DNA of 64,000 nucleotides from Chlorella sorokiniana (lineage: Eukaryota; Chlorophyta; Trebouxiophyceae; Chlorellales; Chlorellaceae), in the NCBI GenBank assembly GCA_025917655.1, contig CP084619.1, positions 4,693,001 to 4,757,000 of the forward strand, written 5' to 3'. The position numbers and the translations under genes are program-made. The notes below the pieces were generated by a model. The model was not told the DNA's origin and ran no database searches. It worked only from the letters and a program-made list of their open reading frames with translations. This document shows, in pieces, positions 1-10,600 of this stretch (positions within the stretch are counted from its first letter, which is position 1; each line of letters begins with the position of its first letter).

Positions 1-738
1 ACTGCACCCAACAAAGACGCAAGCGGCTGCTAGGGCGGTGAGCAGGGCTGGCCTGTACCAGCACCCTTGCGGAGCGTAATTTGCGGGGATGGAATGCGCT
101 TGGTCGCTGGCTGGCATTAGCAAGCGCCTTAAGGACATCCAGCGGCGATGCCGCTCAACGCGCAACCGCCCCATCTGGCATACCCTGACCAGCGAGACTG
201 ACCTTCGGGGCTGCTTCCACGCCCTCCGCCTTGTCTGCCTTGGCTCCAAACAGCCTGAGCTTCATCGCGGGTGGCTTTTTGCCGGTGGTTGGAGGTGCTC
301 TGGCAGGAGCCTTCCTCTGCCCTTACCCGTTGGTCAATTTGTCGAAAATGAGAGGTAGAAGCTGTGGGTTGTCACCAATTCGCCTTCCAAGGGCCCCAAA
401 ATTTGCAGCAAGTGGTGCAGTACACAAGTGGCGCCGATCTGCAGGGAAGGTAAATGTGGTCGAAAGCGAGTTCAAGCTGCTCTCCAATCCTACGCAGGGT
501 CGGTATTGGAAGGCCCGACAACCCCAGGTCTGGCAGCCGGAAGCGGCAGCGAGTGTGCCAGACCAGCTCGTTCCGCATCATCTGCCCAAGGTTTCGTGAT
601 CAGATGGCCGAACCCTGGGCAATCAATCGTTGCTTCAAGCGCCTATGCCGCCTCCACCTGGCCCCCCGCCGCCACTACCTGTCCCACCCTCTCCCTGCGC
701 TGACGTGCCCTTGCAGGCTTGGCGCCGGCCACGGCAGC
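1..738. other. Upstream region without a recognisable gene
   Basis: Short overlapping open frames are present, but none shows a family motif or splice pattern I can support. The last 40 bases before the DHHC start read as the end of a pyrimidine-rich stretch followed by an AG, so a 5' UTR intron of the next gene may end here. The remainder may be promoter or the edge of a neighbouring gene. Confidence 0.4.
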
Positions 739-3098
739 ATGGAGGCGCTGCCGGGCCTGGTTATGTACGCCTGCGGCCTGCTGCTGATCATCTTCGCGCT
801 GCTCTGCGGCCAGAACGAGCTGTTTGCGCGCACGCCGCTCCCCGGCTGCACCACTTCATCACCCAAGGCCTGTGCGACACCGTCGAGTGAGCGGCCGGCA
901 ATCTGCGGCTCCCTGCAGCACCGCCCGCCGCTGTATGCCGCCCTTTTGTTCACTTTGTTGAACCCTGCTGCGGCCGTGGGCGTGCCGCAGGGTCGCGGCA
1001 CGTCGCGCGTGCGGCCAGCGCGGCGGCCGCGCCCTCGCTGCTGCCGGCGAGCTGTGCTGCGAGCGGTCCAACCCGGCAGTGCAGCTGCTCTTCGCGGCGC
1101 TGTTTGGCGGCTGCTACTGGGGCTACTGCCGCCACGTATTCCCCCTGCTGCCGCTGCCAGGCGTGCCAGCCTGGCACAAGTGAGTCGCGTGCCGCCGCCG
1201 CCGCTGCTTATAAGCGCAGTCAGGGCTGCGGGTGTGGCGCAGTGCATGGCTGCCCCGCGGGCTCACCGCACACCTCTCCCTTTTTCAAGAGAAATTCAGT
1301 CATATATTCAGCGGCAGCCTTTTGGTCTGTGGCGCAACCCCCTCTCCTCTACACACACCCCACAGCCCACCTCCCCCGTGCCCCGGTGACCCCCCCCCAC
1401 ACACACCTTCAGGTTCACTGGGTCGGCCGCAGCCGTGCTGTGCCTGCTGCTCTATGCAGCCGCCTGCTACGCGGACCCCGGCATCATAACTCCGGTCAAC
1501 GCGGCGGCCCATGCTGCGCTGTACCCTACCGACGGCGTGCTGTACCGCAGCAAGCAGTGCGGCACGTGCCGCCTGCCCCGCCCCGCGCGCTCCAAGCACT
1601 GCCGCGTGTGTGGCCGCTGCGTGGCGCGCATGGACCACCATTGGTGGGCGAGGCTGGGGGCTGGGGCGGGGGTGGGGGGTGTTGCCTGGGGGCAGCTCCC
1701 AAGCACAGCTGGCGCAAAGTGTTGCGAGTGCGATGCAGAGCACCGGGCGTGCCTGCCCATCCCACGCCACGCGCGCTGCGGCCGCATCCTCTCGTTCTGC
1801 ATTGCATCGCATACTCAGCCGCGCTCCTGCTGGCGGTCGCTGCCTCCCCCTGCGTGCCCCGCTGCGTCATTTGCCTCGCACACGGCTGCCAGCCCCCGCC
1901 CCTCCCCCGCCCGGCCCCCTGCCGCAGCATCTGGCTCAACACGTGCGTGGGCCTGCTCAACATGCGCTGGTTCCTGGCCTTTCTGCTAGCCGCAGCCCTG
2001 CTCTGCGCTTACGGTATGCGGGGGGGCGGGGTGATTGTGTGGTTGACTGCCGTGTTCCTCTGTTGCCGCCGCCGCTCAGCCGCCCACGCCACCCTTCCCT
2101 GCAGCCGCTGTGCTGGCGGCTGTGGTGTTGCGCGGAGAGCTGCGGCAGCAGGGTGTGTGGGACACCGCCTTCATGCACCCGCACACAGGTAAGCCAGAAG
2201 TTTTTTTTTTTTTTTGGGGGGGGGATGCGGTTTGCTCTCCTGCATTCTGGGGCGCCCCTTCGCCTTCATACGCGCGCGCGCCCCCCCCGCCCGCGTTTCC
2301 CCCCTTCCCCCTACCGCCCCCAGGCAACCTGGTCCATCTGAGCGACAGCCCGCGCTTCCTGCTGGCCTACCTGTCGGCGGCGCACGGCCCGCTGCTGGGC
2401 CTCGCCTTCTTCACCGCCGCAGCCGGCTGCATCGTGGCCGGCTTCCTGGCTTACCAGCTGCACCTTGTCTGCGCGGGTGGGTGGGTGGAAGGGCACTGGA
2501 TGGGCGGGTGGGGGTGGGGTGTGGGTCTTTGCGGCGGCGGCAACAGCGGTGTCACTTTATGATTCAAGTGTTGTTTGTTTGTGGGAATGGATGTTTGTGG
2601 GAATGGATGCTCGGCGGCCATGCTCTTCTGGACGCAAGGGTCGTTGCTGGTGGCACAGTGAGGGCGAAATTCACAAAAGCGAGCAACAGCTAAACCCCTC
2701 CATCTCTGCGCCGCCGCAGGCCTGACGACATCGGAGGTGCACCGGCGGCGCGTTGCGGCGACGGCGGCGGCGCTGGAGCAAGAGGCTGCGGAGGTGGAGG
2801 CGCGGGTGGCTCGGGCGCTTGCTGGCGGCGCAGCAGCACCCAGGGCAGCGTGCGCAGCAGCGGCAGGGCAAGAAGCAGCGGCAGAGGCCTCAGCTCAGCT
2901 CAGCGGTACGGCTGGCGGGGGAGACGGGTGCCGCGGCGGCAGCCACATCCTTATGACAGGGGCATGTGGAGAAACCTGAGCGAGGTTCTGTTTCCGCACC
3001 GCCACCTGCGCGCGGCGGCGGCAGCGGCGGCTGCGCGTGCCGCAGCGATGGGCAGCGACGGCGGCGATCGCGGCGGCGGGCCCAAGAAGCGCTCGTAG
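739..3098 (+). CDS. DHHC-type protein S-acyltransferase, PAT17/ZDHHC4-like
   Basis: Transfers palmitate to cysteines of membrane-associated proteins. Proposed exons are 739-886, 991-1179, 1413-1643, 1928-2013, 2105-2188, 2324-2476 and 2720-3098, about 420 residues. The N-terminal membrane segment (LLLIIFALLCG) and a DPG motif precede the Cys-rich domain (CGTCRLPRPARSKHC, CRVCGRCVARM). The catalytic DHHC is split by the 1644-1927 intron: DHH plus TG in one exon, C in the next, giving DHHCIWLNTCVG. Later exons give two more membrane segments, the TTxE motif (LTTSE) and YDRGMWRNLSEVLFP, which closely matches plant PAT17. The last residues, KKRS, form a KKXX ER-retrieval signal, known for mammalian ZDHHC4. 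Exon 1 needs one extra base in the C run at 840-843 to read TPL then RLHHFITQGL. The last exon also changes frame between LTTSE and YDRG, through either a very short intron or another lost base. Family call firm, joints less so. Confidence 0.85.
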
Positions 3099-4059
3099 CT
3101 GGCGGTTCACCGCGACCCCTGTGGGCCTTTCGGACCTGCCCAGCACTGCGCAGCTGCCCGCCTGCTGCGCTGTCGGGATCCCCTCAGGTTTCGATGGCTT
3201 GGCTACTGTTACAGGGCGCCGGAGGAAGGCGCCGAGAATGGATCATGTGGAGGGGCCGGAGACGGGCCGGGGGAAGGGGAGAGCGGGGGGATTGATCCAA
3301 GTCAGGGCGAGAGCGTATCGAGGAGAGCGCAAGGGGCGGGGCTGATACTCAAGGCAGGTGTGGGGAGCACGGCGCCAGCGGAAGAAGCAAAGGCCGGGTG
3401 GGGCAAGCGGGGAAAGAAACGCCATGACAGCGGAAAAACGGGGTTGCACACGAAAGAGGCGCGAGGCAAGCCAATACCGAACGGCTGTCAAGAAAAGGGT
3501 GCACGGGCAGGCAAAAGGGGAGAGAGGCAGTGGCGGGCTCGCCGCAAGCAGACAGACGGGGGGGGGGGGGGAAGAAAAGAACAAAGCAAGGCAGGGGAGC
3601 GCAGGCCGCCAACCTTCACGGCGGCAGCGCCGAGATGTAGGGGTTGCAGGCTGGTCTGGCAGCGCCGCGGGCGACTGCAAGGATGCGAGGGGTGGCCAGC
3701 ACGCAAAGCAGGAATAGGGGAGAGGCCACACTTGGCCACGGGTGACGAGGCGGGCACAGAACGCCCAGCGGCGCAGGGGGGCTGACGAGTGGCAGGGCAG
3801 AGGCTGACGGCGGCCGGGTGGCCCCGCCGCCACATGGGCACAGCATGAAAGGGTGCAAGGGGGGACGGTGCTACGGGCTCTTGAGTTGGGGCTTGCTTGG
3901 TGCCTGGGGAGAGGCAGCCGACGGGGGAAGGGTGGAGGGGGAAGAGTGACGTCTATTGAGGGTCTTTCTGTCGCATTCGGCAAGGGCTTATTGGGGGAGA
4001 GAGGGGAGATGCGATACACGCGAGGTGGCAGCGCTGCCCCGCCTCGCCAGGTTGGGTTC
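3099..4059. other. Convergent 3' flanks
   Basis: Lies between the stop of the DHHC gene (+) and the proposed stop of the SBP gene (-). The plus strand is strongly purine-rich, with a 12-base G run near 3559-3571. Open frames here are low-complexity and show no family motif. Probably 3' UTRs of both neighbours. Confidence 0.4.
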
Positions 4060-6100
4060 TCAGCGTCCGCCGGCCAGCAGCGGCGGCGGCGCGCACACCA
4101 GGGGGCCCGCGGCGGCGCCGTAGGCACAGCCACCAGCACGGGCGGCGGCTGCACCCGCTCCAGAAGGCCCAGCAGCTCGTGGGGCTGCAGGGGCCCCCGC
4201 CGCCGCCAGCTGCGCCAGCAGCGCGGCCAGCGGCTGCGCCTGCGCCGCCGCCACCCCCAGCGGCAGCTGCCCCGCAGCTACCGCGGAGCACAGCGCAGGG
4301 GCCAGCACCCCCACCCGCTGCGGCACCGGCCGGTAGATGACCCGCTCCCCTCGCTGCTGAGGAGTGAGCGGCGGCAGCGGTGGCACCGAGGCTGCCGAGG
4401 CTGCGCCGCCGCCCGCCGTCGCCCGCCACAGCCGCTCCCAGACCTGCTGCGCGTCGCGCTGCGGCTTGGCCGCATGCGGCTGCGGCTGCGGCTGCGCGGC
4501 GACGGCGGCGGCGGCGGAGCCGCCGCCGCGCGCGTCCAGCATCTCCAGCAGCTGGCGCTCTCGGGGGCGGAGGAGCGGCGAGCCTGCAGCTGCTCGTCCA
4601 CCCAAGCCCCCAGCTCCGCCGCCATCTGCTGGCTCTGCCCCGCGCTGGGCTGCGGCGACAGCAGCTGCGGCGAGGCCGGCGGCGTCTGGCGCCGGGCCGA
4701 CTGCAGCCACTGCGCTGCGGGGGATCCGCCGCCGCCGCCGCCGTGGTCAGCGTGGTGCCGCTGCGGGGGTGCCCAGCTCCGCGGCGGCGGCAGCCACAGC
4801 CGCCGCCGCCGCCTCCATCATGCCCTCCAGCTGCGCCGTGCTGCTCTTGCCGCTGTCGGTGCGCGCGTGCGCGGCGGCGGCGGCGGCGCGCGGCGGCGGC
4901 GTGCTTGAGCTGCTGCGAGGCGGCGGCGCGCGCCGCCGCCGCGCCCGCCCTCAGCCAGGTGCCAGGGCAGCGCAAGCACCTGGCTCTTGCCGCTGTCGGC
5001 GCGCTGCCAGGCGCTGCCGGGCGGGGTGCCCGCCGCGAGCGCCGCGTCCATGCCGCCGCCGCCCGCCGCCTGCCAGCTCAGCGGCAGGTTCTGGAAGGAG
5101 GACAGCGTCTTGGGCAGCGGCTGCCCGCCGCCGCCGCCGCCGTGCCCCGACGGCAGCGGCAGCTGCGGCAGGGGCAGCGGCGGGGGCAGCGCGGCGCCGT
5201 CGTCGGCGCGCAGGCGCTTGCCGCCCTCACGGGGCACATAGCCCAGCAGGCCGCCGCCGCCGCCGCCGCTGCCCTCCTCCGCCTCGGCATCCATGCCGCT
5301 GGTGGTGGTGGTGCTGCTGCCGCCGGGGGAGCTCTTGGAGCCGCCGCGGCGCGCGCGCCAGCCCCACCGCCAGCTCCGCCGCCGCCGCCGGGCCGCCGTG
5401 TCGCAGGCGGTACAGGTAGCGGCGGCGCGCGGCATGCTGCGCCAGCTGCTCTCGGCATGAACGCTTCTCCCCGTCGAACGCTTCCAAGCGGTGGAAGCGG
5501 CCGCACTGCGCGGAGGGCGGAGAGGGGGGACGTAAGGCGGGGCGCCCAGGTGGCGTACTCGGGTGGGAGGGGTTGCAAGCGGGACGGGTCAGACAGCGGG
5601 CACTGTTGCCGCTGAGTCGGCGAGCGCAAGCCTGTGGCCGGATCGCGGTCGGCAGCGCGCTGCGGGGGCGGCTCCAGGCAGCGGAGCCGGCCCATGATGC
5701 GACGAGCCGCGGCAGCGCAGGCAGCTGTAACCCCGCCGTCGGCCGTGCGCCGGGCGGCACGACCCTCCGCGCGATGCGGGCGCAGCACCCACCTGCTGGC
5801 AGAAGCGGTGTGGGTGGCCGTTGAGCTCGATCTGGTCTGCGTGGACGTGGGTGGGGCAGGCGCGGTAGCGCTGCGGGGGGCGGGGGCGGGGCGCGAGGGT
5901 GTGAGGCGGGCGCAGCGGTTACCTCGTCAGCTCCGCTGGCGCGGCCGCCGCCGCCGCGGCTGCCAGCAGGCCTGCACGCGGCTGACGCGGGTGGGAGCCC
6001 CGCCGCCGGGCTCACTCTGAAGAAGATGCGCTCCCCGGCGAGGTCAAGGTCGCATATCTGGCAGCGAGCGCTGCTGCCGCGAGACTTGGGGGAAGGCTGA
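4060..6100 (-). CDS. SBP-box transcription factor (5' end unresolved)
   Basis: Plant and algal SBP factors are nuclear zinc proteins that bind GTAC-core DNA; the family includes Chlamydomonas CRR1. Three exons assemble the domain. One ends at 6016 (CQICDLDLAGERIFFR). Exon 5793-5870 encodes RYRACPTHVHADQIELNGH, ending in RFCQQ. The third starts at 5505 with CGRFHRLEAFDGEKRSCREQ, followed by LAQHAARRR. Both joints are GT-AG and in phase, so CQQCGRFH is rebuilt exactly across an intron. The basic tail carries the nuclear-localisation role in this family. The first zinc ligands are spaced CxxC rather than the land-plant Cx4C. Downstream sequence is Gly/Ala/Gln/Pro-rich (for example GYVPREGGKRLRADD and ERQLLEMLDAR), lies in more than one frame and ends with LLAGGR and a stop at 4060. 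The linking introns or lost bases are unresolved. No in-frame ATG was found just upstream of the first exon, so a 5' exon is missing. Confidence 0.8.
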
Positions 6101-7662
6101 TTGGGGGCGCCACGGCGCCGTCGATGGCCGCTGAGGTTGCCATCGGTACTTGAAGGGAATAGGAAATGAAAGACGGCGGGAGGGCGCCACCAATCAGCTC
6201 AGGTAGCCAGCCAGACCAGCCCCACAGGACCAGGCCCGTCAGCTGCAAGGTTGGCTCCGAGCCTTGGTGGCGCCGTCAGGTAAGCTATTCACGCCCCTTG
6301 CGTCCTCGAGTCTTTCTTTGAATGCCGAAACCCGGGGCAGGACACCAATCCACCGCTTCCTCTTTCTGCGCGGGACGCTTTTCTTAGTGTTCGCAGGCTG
6401 CAAGTGCGAAAGTATCATCCAGACATTGCTATGATCCAATTGAGTCGCTGACCGACAGTGTTCGGCTCCCCCAAACTGGCGCCGCCCGCTGGCACAAAAA
6501 GCGGCTGTCGGTTGGCGGCGCGCTGCTCCACGCCTTCTCAGCCGCCAGAACGTTGGCAGGATGCGCAATGCCGCCTCTTGGAGTACCTTAGGCTGCAGGC
6601 CCGAGCCGCCGCAGCTTGCAGAGCTGCTGCGGCGTGCGACGCGGCTCAACTCCCGGCTCAACCCCACCAGCCACCTATGTGTCCCGAACCTGCACCACCC
6701 CCGTTGGGCCCCCCAACTCATTTTCCCAACTCAGCCCCCCAGCTCTCAGCAGACCAAGCAGCTTGGTTGAAAGTAGTGTTGCTGACGGGCCATGAATCGC
6801 ACGCGAGATTCTCACTGCAGGGGGAGGAATAAGTCCGCTCGCGGCCCACGCTTGCCTGCGGGCGCCGAGTCCCTCAGCAACGGGCGGGCCAGCATACATC
6901 CATCCAGCAGCTGCAGGAGTGGCCTTCCAGGGGCAGGTGCGCAGCCCTGAGCGAAGTGCGGGGCCAGCGATGTAGCGCGCTGCTGCTCAGCTTCCTCAAC
7001 TTCCCATGCAGTTTCCGCAGGCAACAAGCTGGATTCTTGTTGCCGCGGCACCGTGGGTCATCTTGCCCCCATGACACACCAGCCGGGTGCAGCTCCACAG
7101 GGCCGACTTGGCCAGGGCTGACGCTTCGGGGCTTGCTCCTGCGCCGCCACTCATGCACAGCTGGCAGCGCCACTTTGACAAGGGGCCTGGGACACGCTGG
7201 CAAGGCCTCTACCCTGGTAGTTGGCAAGCTGGGCTGCCTCTTATTCCCAGACTTCTGCGGCAAACGTGCGGCTCAATTGCAATATTTGCAAGGTGCCCCG
7301 AGCTGGCCTCCAGCCGGCAGTCGGGCAGCCGTGACCAGCTGGGCCCCTTGCCTGCGGCACAGCATGCGATGAGCGTGCTGCTTTGGAGTGGCACCTGCTG
7401 AGAGTGGTGGTCAGACAGCAACAAGTTGTTCTCACTCCAGTGAGGGCATGACCAGCCCTCCCTCAGCCTGCCTGCCCTGTGCCTGCTGCGCGTGCCTGCC
7501 ATGGCGGCGTGCCAGCGGGGATGCCCCTTCCAGCCAACGACTGCTGGGCCTGCAGTGCTTGGCGGGCAACAAAATCACATGCGCCTGTCGGAATCATCTA
7601 CCATGCTGCGTTGAGAACCAGCGCCGCAACTGTATGCACGGACCGACGTGAGCCGGAGGTTG
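6101..7662. other. Divergent region between SBP gene and GH9 gene 1
   Basis: Must hold the promoter and probably one or more 5' exons of the SBP gene (-) and the promoter of the GH9 gene (+). Several frames of 60-160 codons are open on both strands but carry no recognisable motif. A C/T-rich stretch ending in AAG near 6150 on the minus strand resembles an intron 3' end. Confidence 0.35.
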
Positions 7663-10600
7663 ATGGCCGCCATGGGCCTCCATCACAACAGCATACTGCT
7701 GCGGATAGTATCGGTATGCGTCCTGGCAGTCATTGGCGTGGTGAGCCGCTTCCAGCAGGCGCCGCTGCTGCGTGCCTGAAGCCGGGTTGAGAGCTGCGAT
7801 TATTGATCATCGGAGTTCCCCAGTCGTGGAATAGCGCCGCTTGCTTGCCGCCGGGGCGAGCGGCTTCTGTGCCACCCGTGTGTCGTGTATGGCCCTGCCG
7901 CCGGGCTCTTACAGTTTGCCGGAATCCCTTCATTCCTACGATGATCGCAGATACAAGCCGAGACGACGGGTGGGGCCCCGGGCTGGGGCCACGCCCTGGG
8001 CGCCGCAGCTGGGAATGGGCGGCGGCGCCGCCTGCACGCAGTCCCCGCTCAGCGGGGTCGCGGCTCAGGCGGCAGTGTGCCCCCTGGATCATTGCTGCCT
8101 ACCGGCCCGATGGTGGTTCTGGCGACACTGGCGTGTCAGCTTCCGGGGGCGTCCCCGCCTCCGCGGCCCCGCCCACGCCCGCCGCCTCCGCGGCCCCGGC
8201 CACGCCCGCCGCCTCCACGCCCGCGGCCACGGCCTCCTGCCCCGGCTGCGCAGAGGTTGCCGCCTCCTCGGCCCCGGCCCCGCCCGCCGCCTGCAAGCAC
8301 ACGGCGCCCGCCGCCGCCGCGGCCTCGGGCCCCCGGCCGCGGCCACCGCGGCCTAAGCCCCCCGCCCGCCGCCACCGCGGCGTCGACCCCCCCGCCACGG
8401 CCCGCCAGCTTCACTGCGGCGTACCGGCAGGCAGGCTGCGCCCCTCATCGTCTTTGGTGGCTGCCTTGGCTGGCCGCCCGCCTCCACCCTGCTCTGTGCT
8501 GCTGCTCCCCCTGGCCCCCCTCCATCTTCCTCCCCCCGCGCTGGGCCCCCCGCTGCTACACCCCTCCCACTCTCCTCCCCGCTGCTCCTGTCAAACCACC
8601 CACTGTGCCGCCGGTCTGGCACCCCTAACCTGTTGCTCCTGTCTTTAGTGCCCCACTCCGATAAGCCTCTCAAACTGCCTGCTTTGCTGACCCTCCCCCC
8701 CCGCCCCCGGCTGCCCCCCCTCGCCGCCCACAGGTGTTGGGCCGGTCCTTCCTCTTCTACGCAGCCCAGCGCAGCGGCGACCTGGGCGCTGCCAACCGCG
8801 TGGCGTGGCGGCGCAGCGCGCACCTGAGCGACGCGGTGGTGGGGGGTTACTACGACGCGGGCGACTACCTCAAAATATCCTACACCATCGCCCACACCAC
8901 CATGCTGCTGGCCTGGGGCGCACTCGACTTCCCGGCGGCACCGCAGCGGGTGCGCTCACCGCTGCCGCACGCCGCAGCAGCGCAGAGTGTGCTGCCGGCT
9001 ACCGCTCACTTCAGCAGCGCCTGCCACGCCGTGCGCCCCCCGCTGCCCTCGCACAGCATCTTTTGGGGTTTGTAGAAGCGGCGGCTCGGGGCCTATGCAC
9101 CCGCCCCTCCAGCCCTGCCAGCGCCACCTATGCCGCGCCTGCAGCCTGCCGACTCAAGCAGCTCCCCCTTCTCCACGCCCTGCCCTCTCTGCTTTTAAAG
9201 CGGAAGCTTTGAGCTCAGTGTGCTTCCCCGCCTCTGCCGACATCCTGCAGCCGGCCAGACCGCCTACGCGCGGTCGGCGGTGCGCTGGGGTGCCGACTAC
9301 CTGGCGGCCTGCCATGTGGCGCCCTTCAGCTTTGTGGGCCTCATCGGAGACATGGGTGAGTTCTTTTGGATGTTTGACCATCATTTTTGCATTTTTCGCA
9401 AGATGGAGTCTGGTTGGCCTGCGGTGGCAGCTGGCCGAGGGTGGGCGGCGGCAGCGGGGGGTGCAAGGTCACCGCGACACGGCCCTAACCCCCACGGCGG
9501 GACAGCCTCTCTCCTTGCGCTGTGTCGCCCAATGCCGCGCTGTGCCCGCTGTGCCCACGCCGCGCTGCAGAGGTCGACCACAACACGTGGGGGCGGCCCG
9601 AGGAGCAGCGGGTGCCGCGCCCGCCCTGGTCTGGAACCGCACCCAGCCGGCATCCGACCTGCTGGGCCTGGTGAGCATGCTGCGCCGCGCTGCGCCGCGC
9701 TGTGGTCACGCCGGCGGGCGCCGCGCCCGCTGCGCTGCGCTGTGGGTGCTTCGAGCGGCGCTGGTGCCGAGAGAGATGCTGCCGCAGGGGCAGTTCCCCC
9801 CCTTGAGCTGCCCCCTGCATCTCGGCCTGCTTGACCATGGTAGGGTGGCTTCCACGCCCGCTGCGGCCCCCGCCGCTTTCCTCACCACCCACCCTCCTGC
9901 CCCCTCGCACGCCGCCGCCCTTCCGGCAGACCTCCGCCGCGCTGGCCGCCAGCAGCATGCTGTACCGCCCCGTGAACGCCGCCTATGCCGACGCGCTGCT
10001 GTCGCGAGCGGCAGCGCTGTACGAGTGGGGTGTTGCGGTGCCGGGTGAGGCTGCGCTGCGCACGCTGCGCTGCTGCTGCCGTTGCATGCAGCAGATGGCG
10101 GCGCGCTGTTCCTGTGGCTGGGGCGGATGGAGTGGAAGGGCAGCTGCTGCCGTGAAATGGCGCATGCGCACGCCCCCTTCCCCCGACATCTCCGCCCGCT
10201 ACCCTTTTGCGCATCCCCTCGAATCCATGTTTCCCATCTAAGCCCTGCCACAAACACACACTCCGGTGGGCCGGTTCCCGTTTGGTTGTACCGCAGGCAG
10301 GTACAGCAAGAGCATGCCGGGGTACCCCGCCGGCCTGTATGAATCCTGGCGGTACGAAGACAAACTGATGCTGGCGGCTGCCTGGCTGGCGCGAGCCACG
10401 GGTGGGTGGGGGGCTGCAGGGGGGGCAAGGGGACGCGTTTGGGGGCAGCTGGACAGGGCAGGAGGAGGAGAAGCGGGTGGGGTCACTGTGAGTGTTGCTG
10501 GGTGTGTGTCGAGGGTGGGGGGGGGAGGGCCCGCAGGTGTCCCCTGGAGGCTGGCCCCATGCGGGCTGCCTGCCTTCCCTTTGGCCCCCCTCTCCCCCGA

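Noticed and set aside
454-1389. Single 311-codon open frame over the first DHHC exons
   Set aside because: It runs through introns; the DHHC motifs are only recovered by splicing and frame change.
1644-1927. Loss of the DHHC cysteine (apparent DHHW)
   Set aside because: The intron boundary TTG|GTGGGC joined to CAG|CATC restores the codon TGC, so the catalytic Cys is present.
2906-2942. 37 bp intron (GTACGG to GGCAG) in the last DHHC exon
   Set aside because: Removing it puts a stop directly in the YDRG region; a 50 bp intron at 2794-2843 or a lost base fits the phase better, and neither is proven.
4278-5435. Three separate minus-strand genes in the Ala/Gly-rich stretch
   Set aside because: All follow the SBP domain in the same orientation without their own starts or motifs; they are better read as its disordered C-terminal part.
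8089-8414. Arg/Gly- or Pro/Arg-rich open frames as a protamine-like or RNA-binding gene
   Set aside because: The plus-strand frame joins cleanly to the GH9 catalytic exon as its linker; the minus-strand frames are its mirror.
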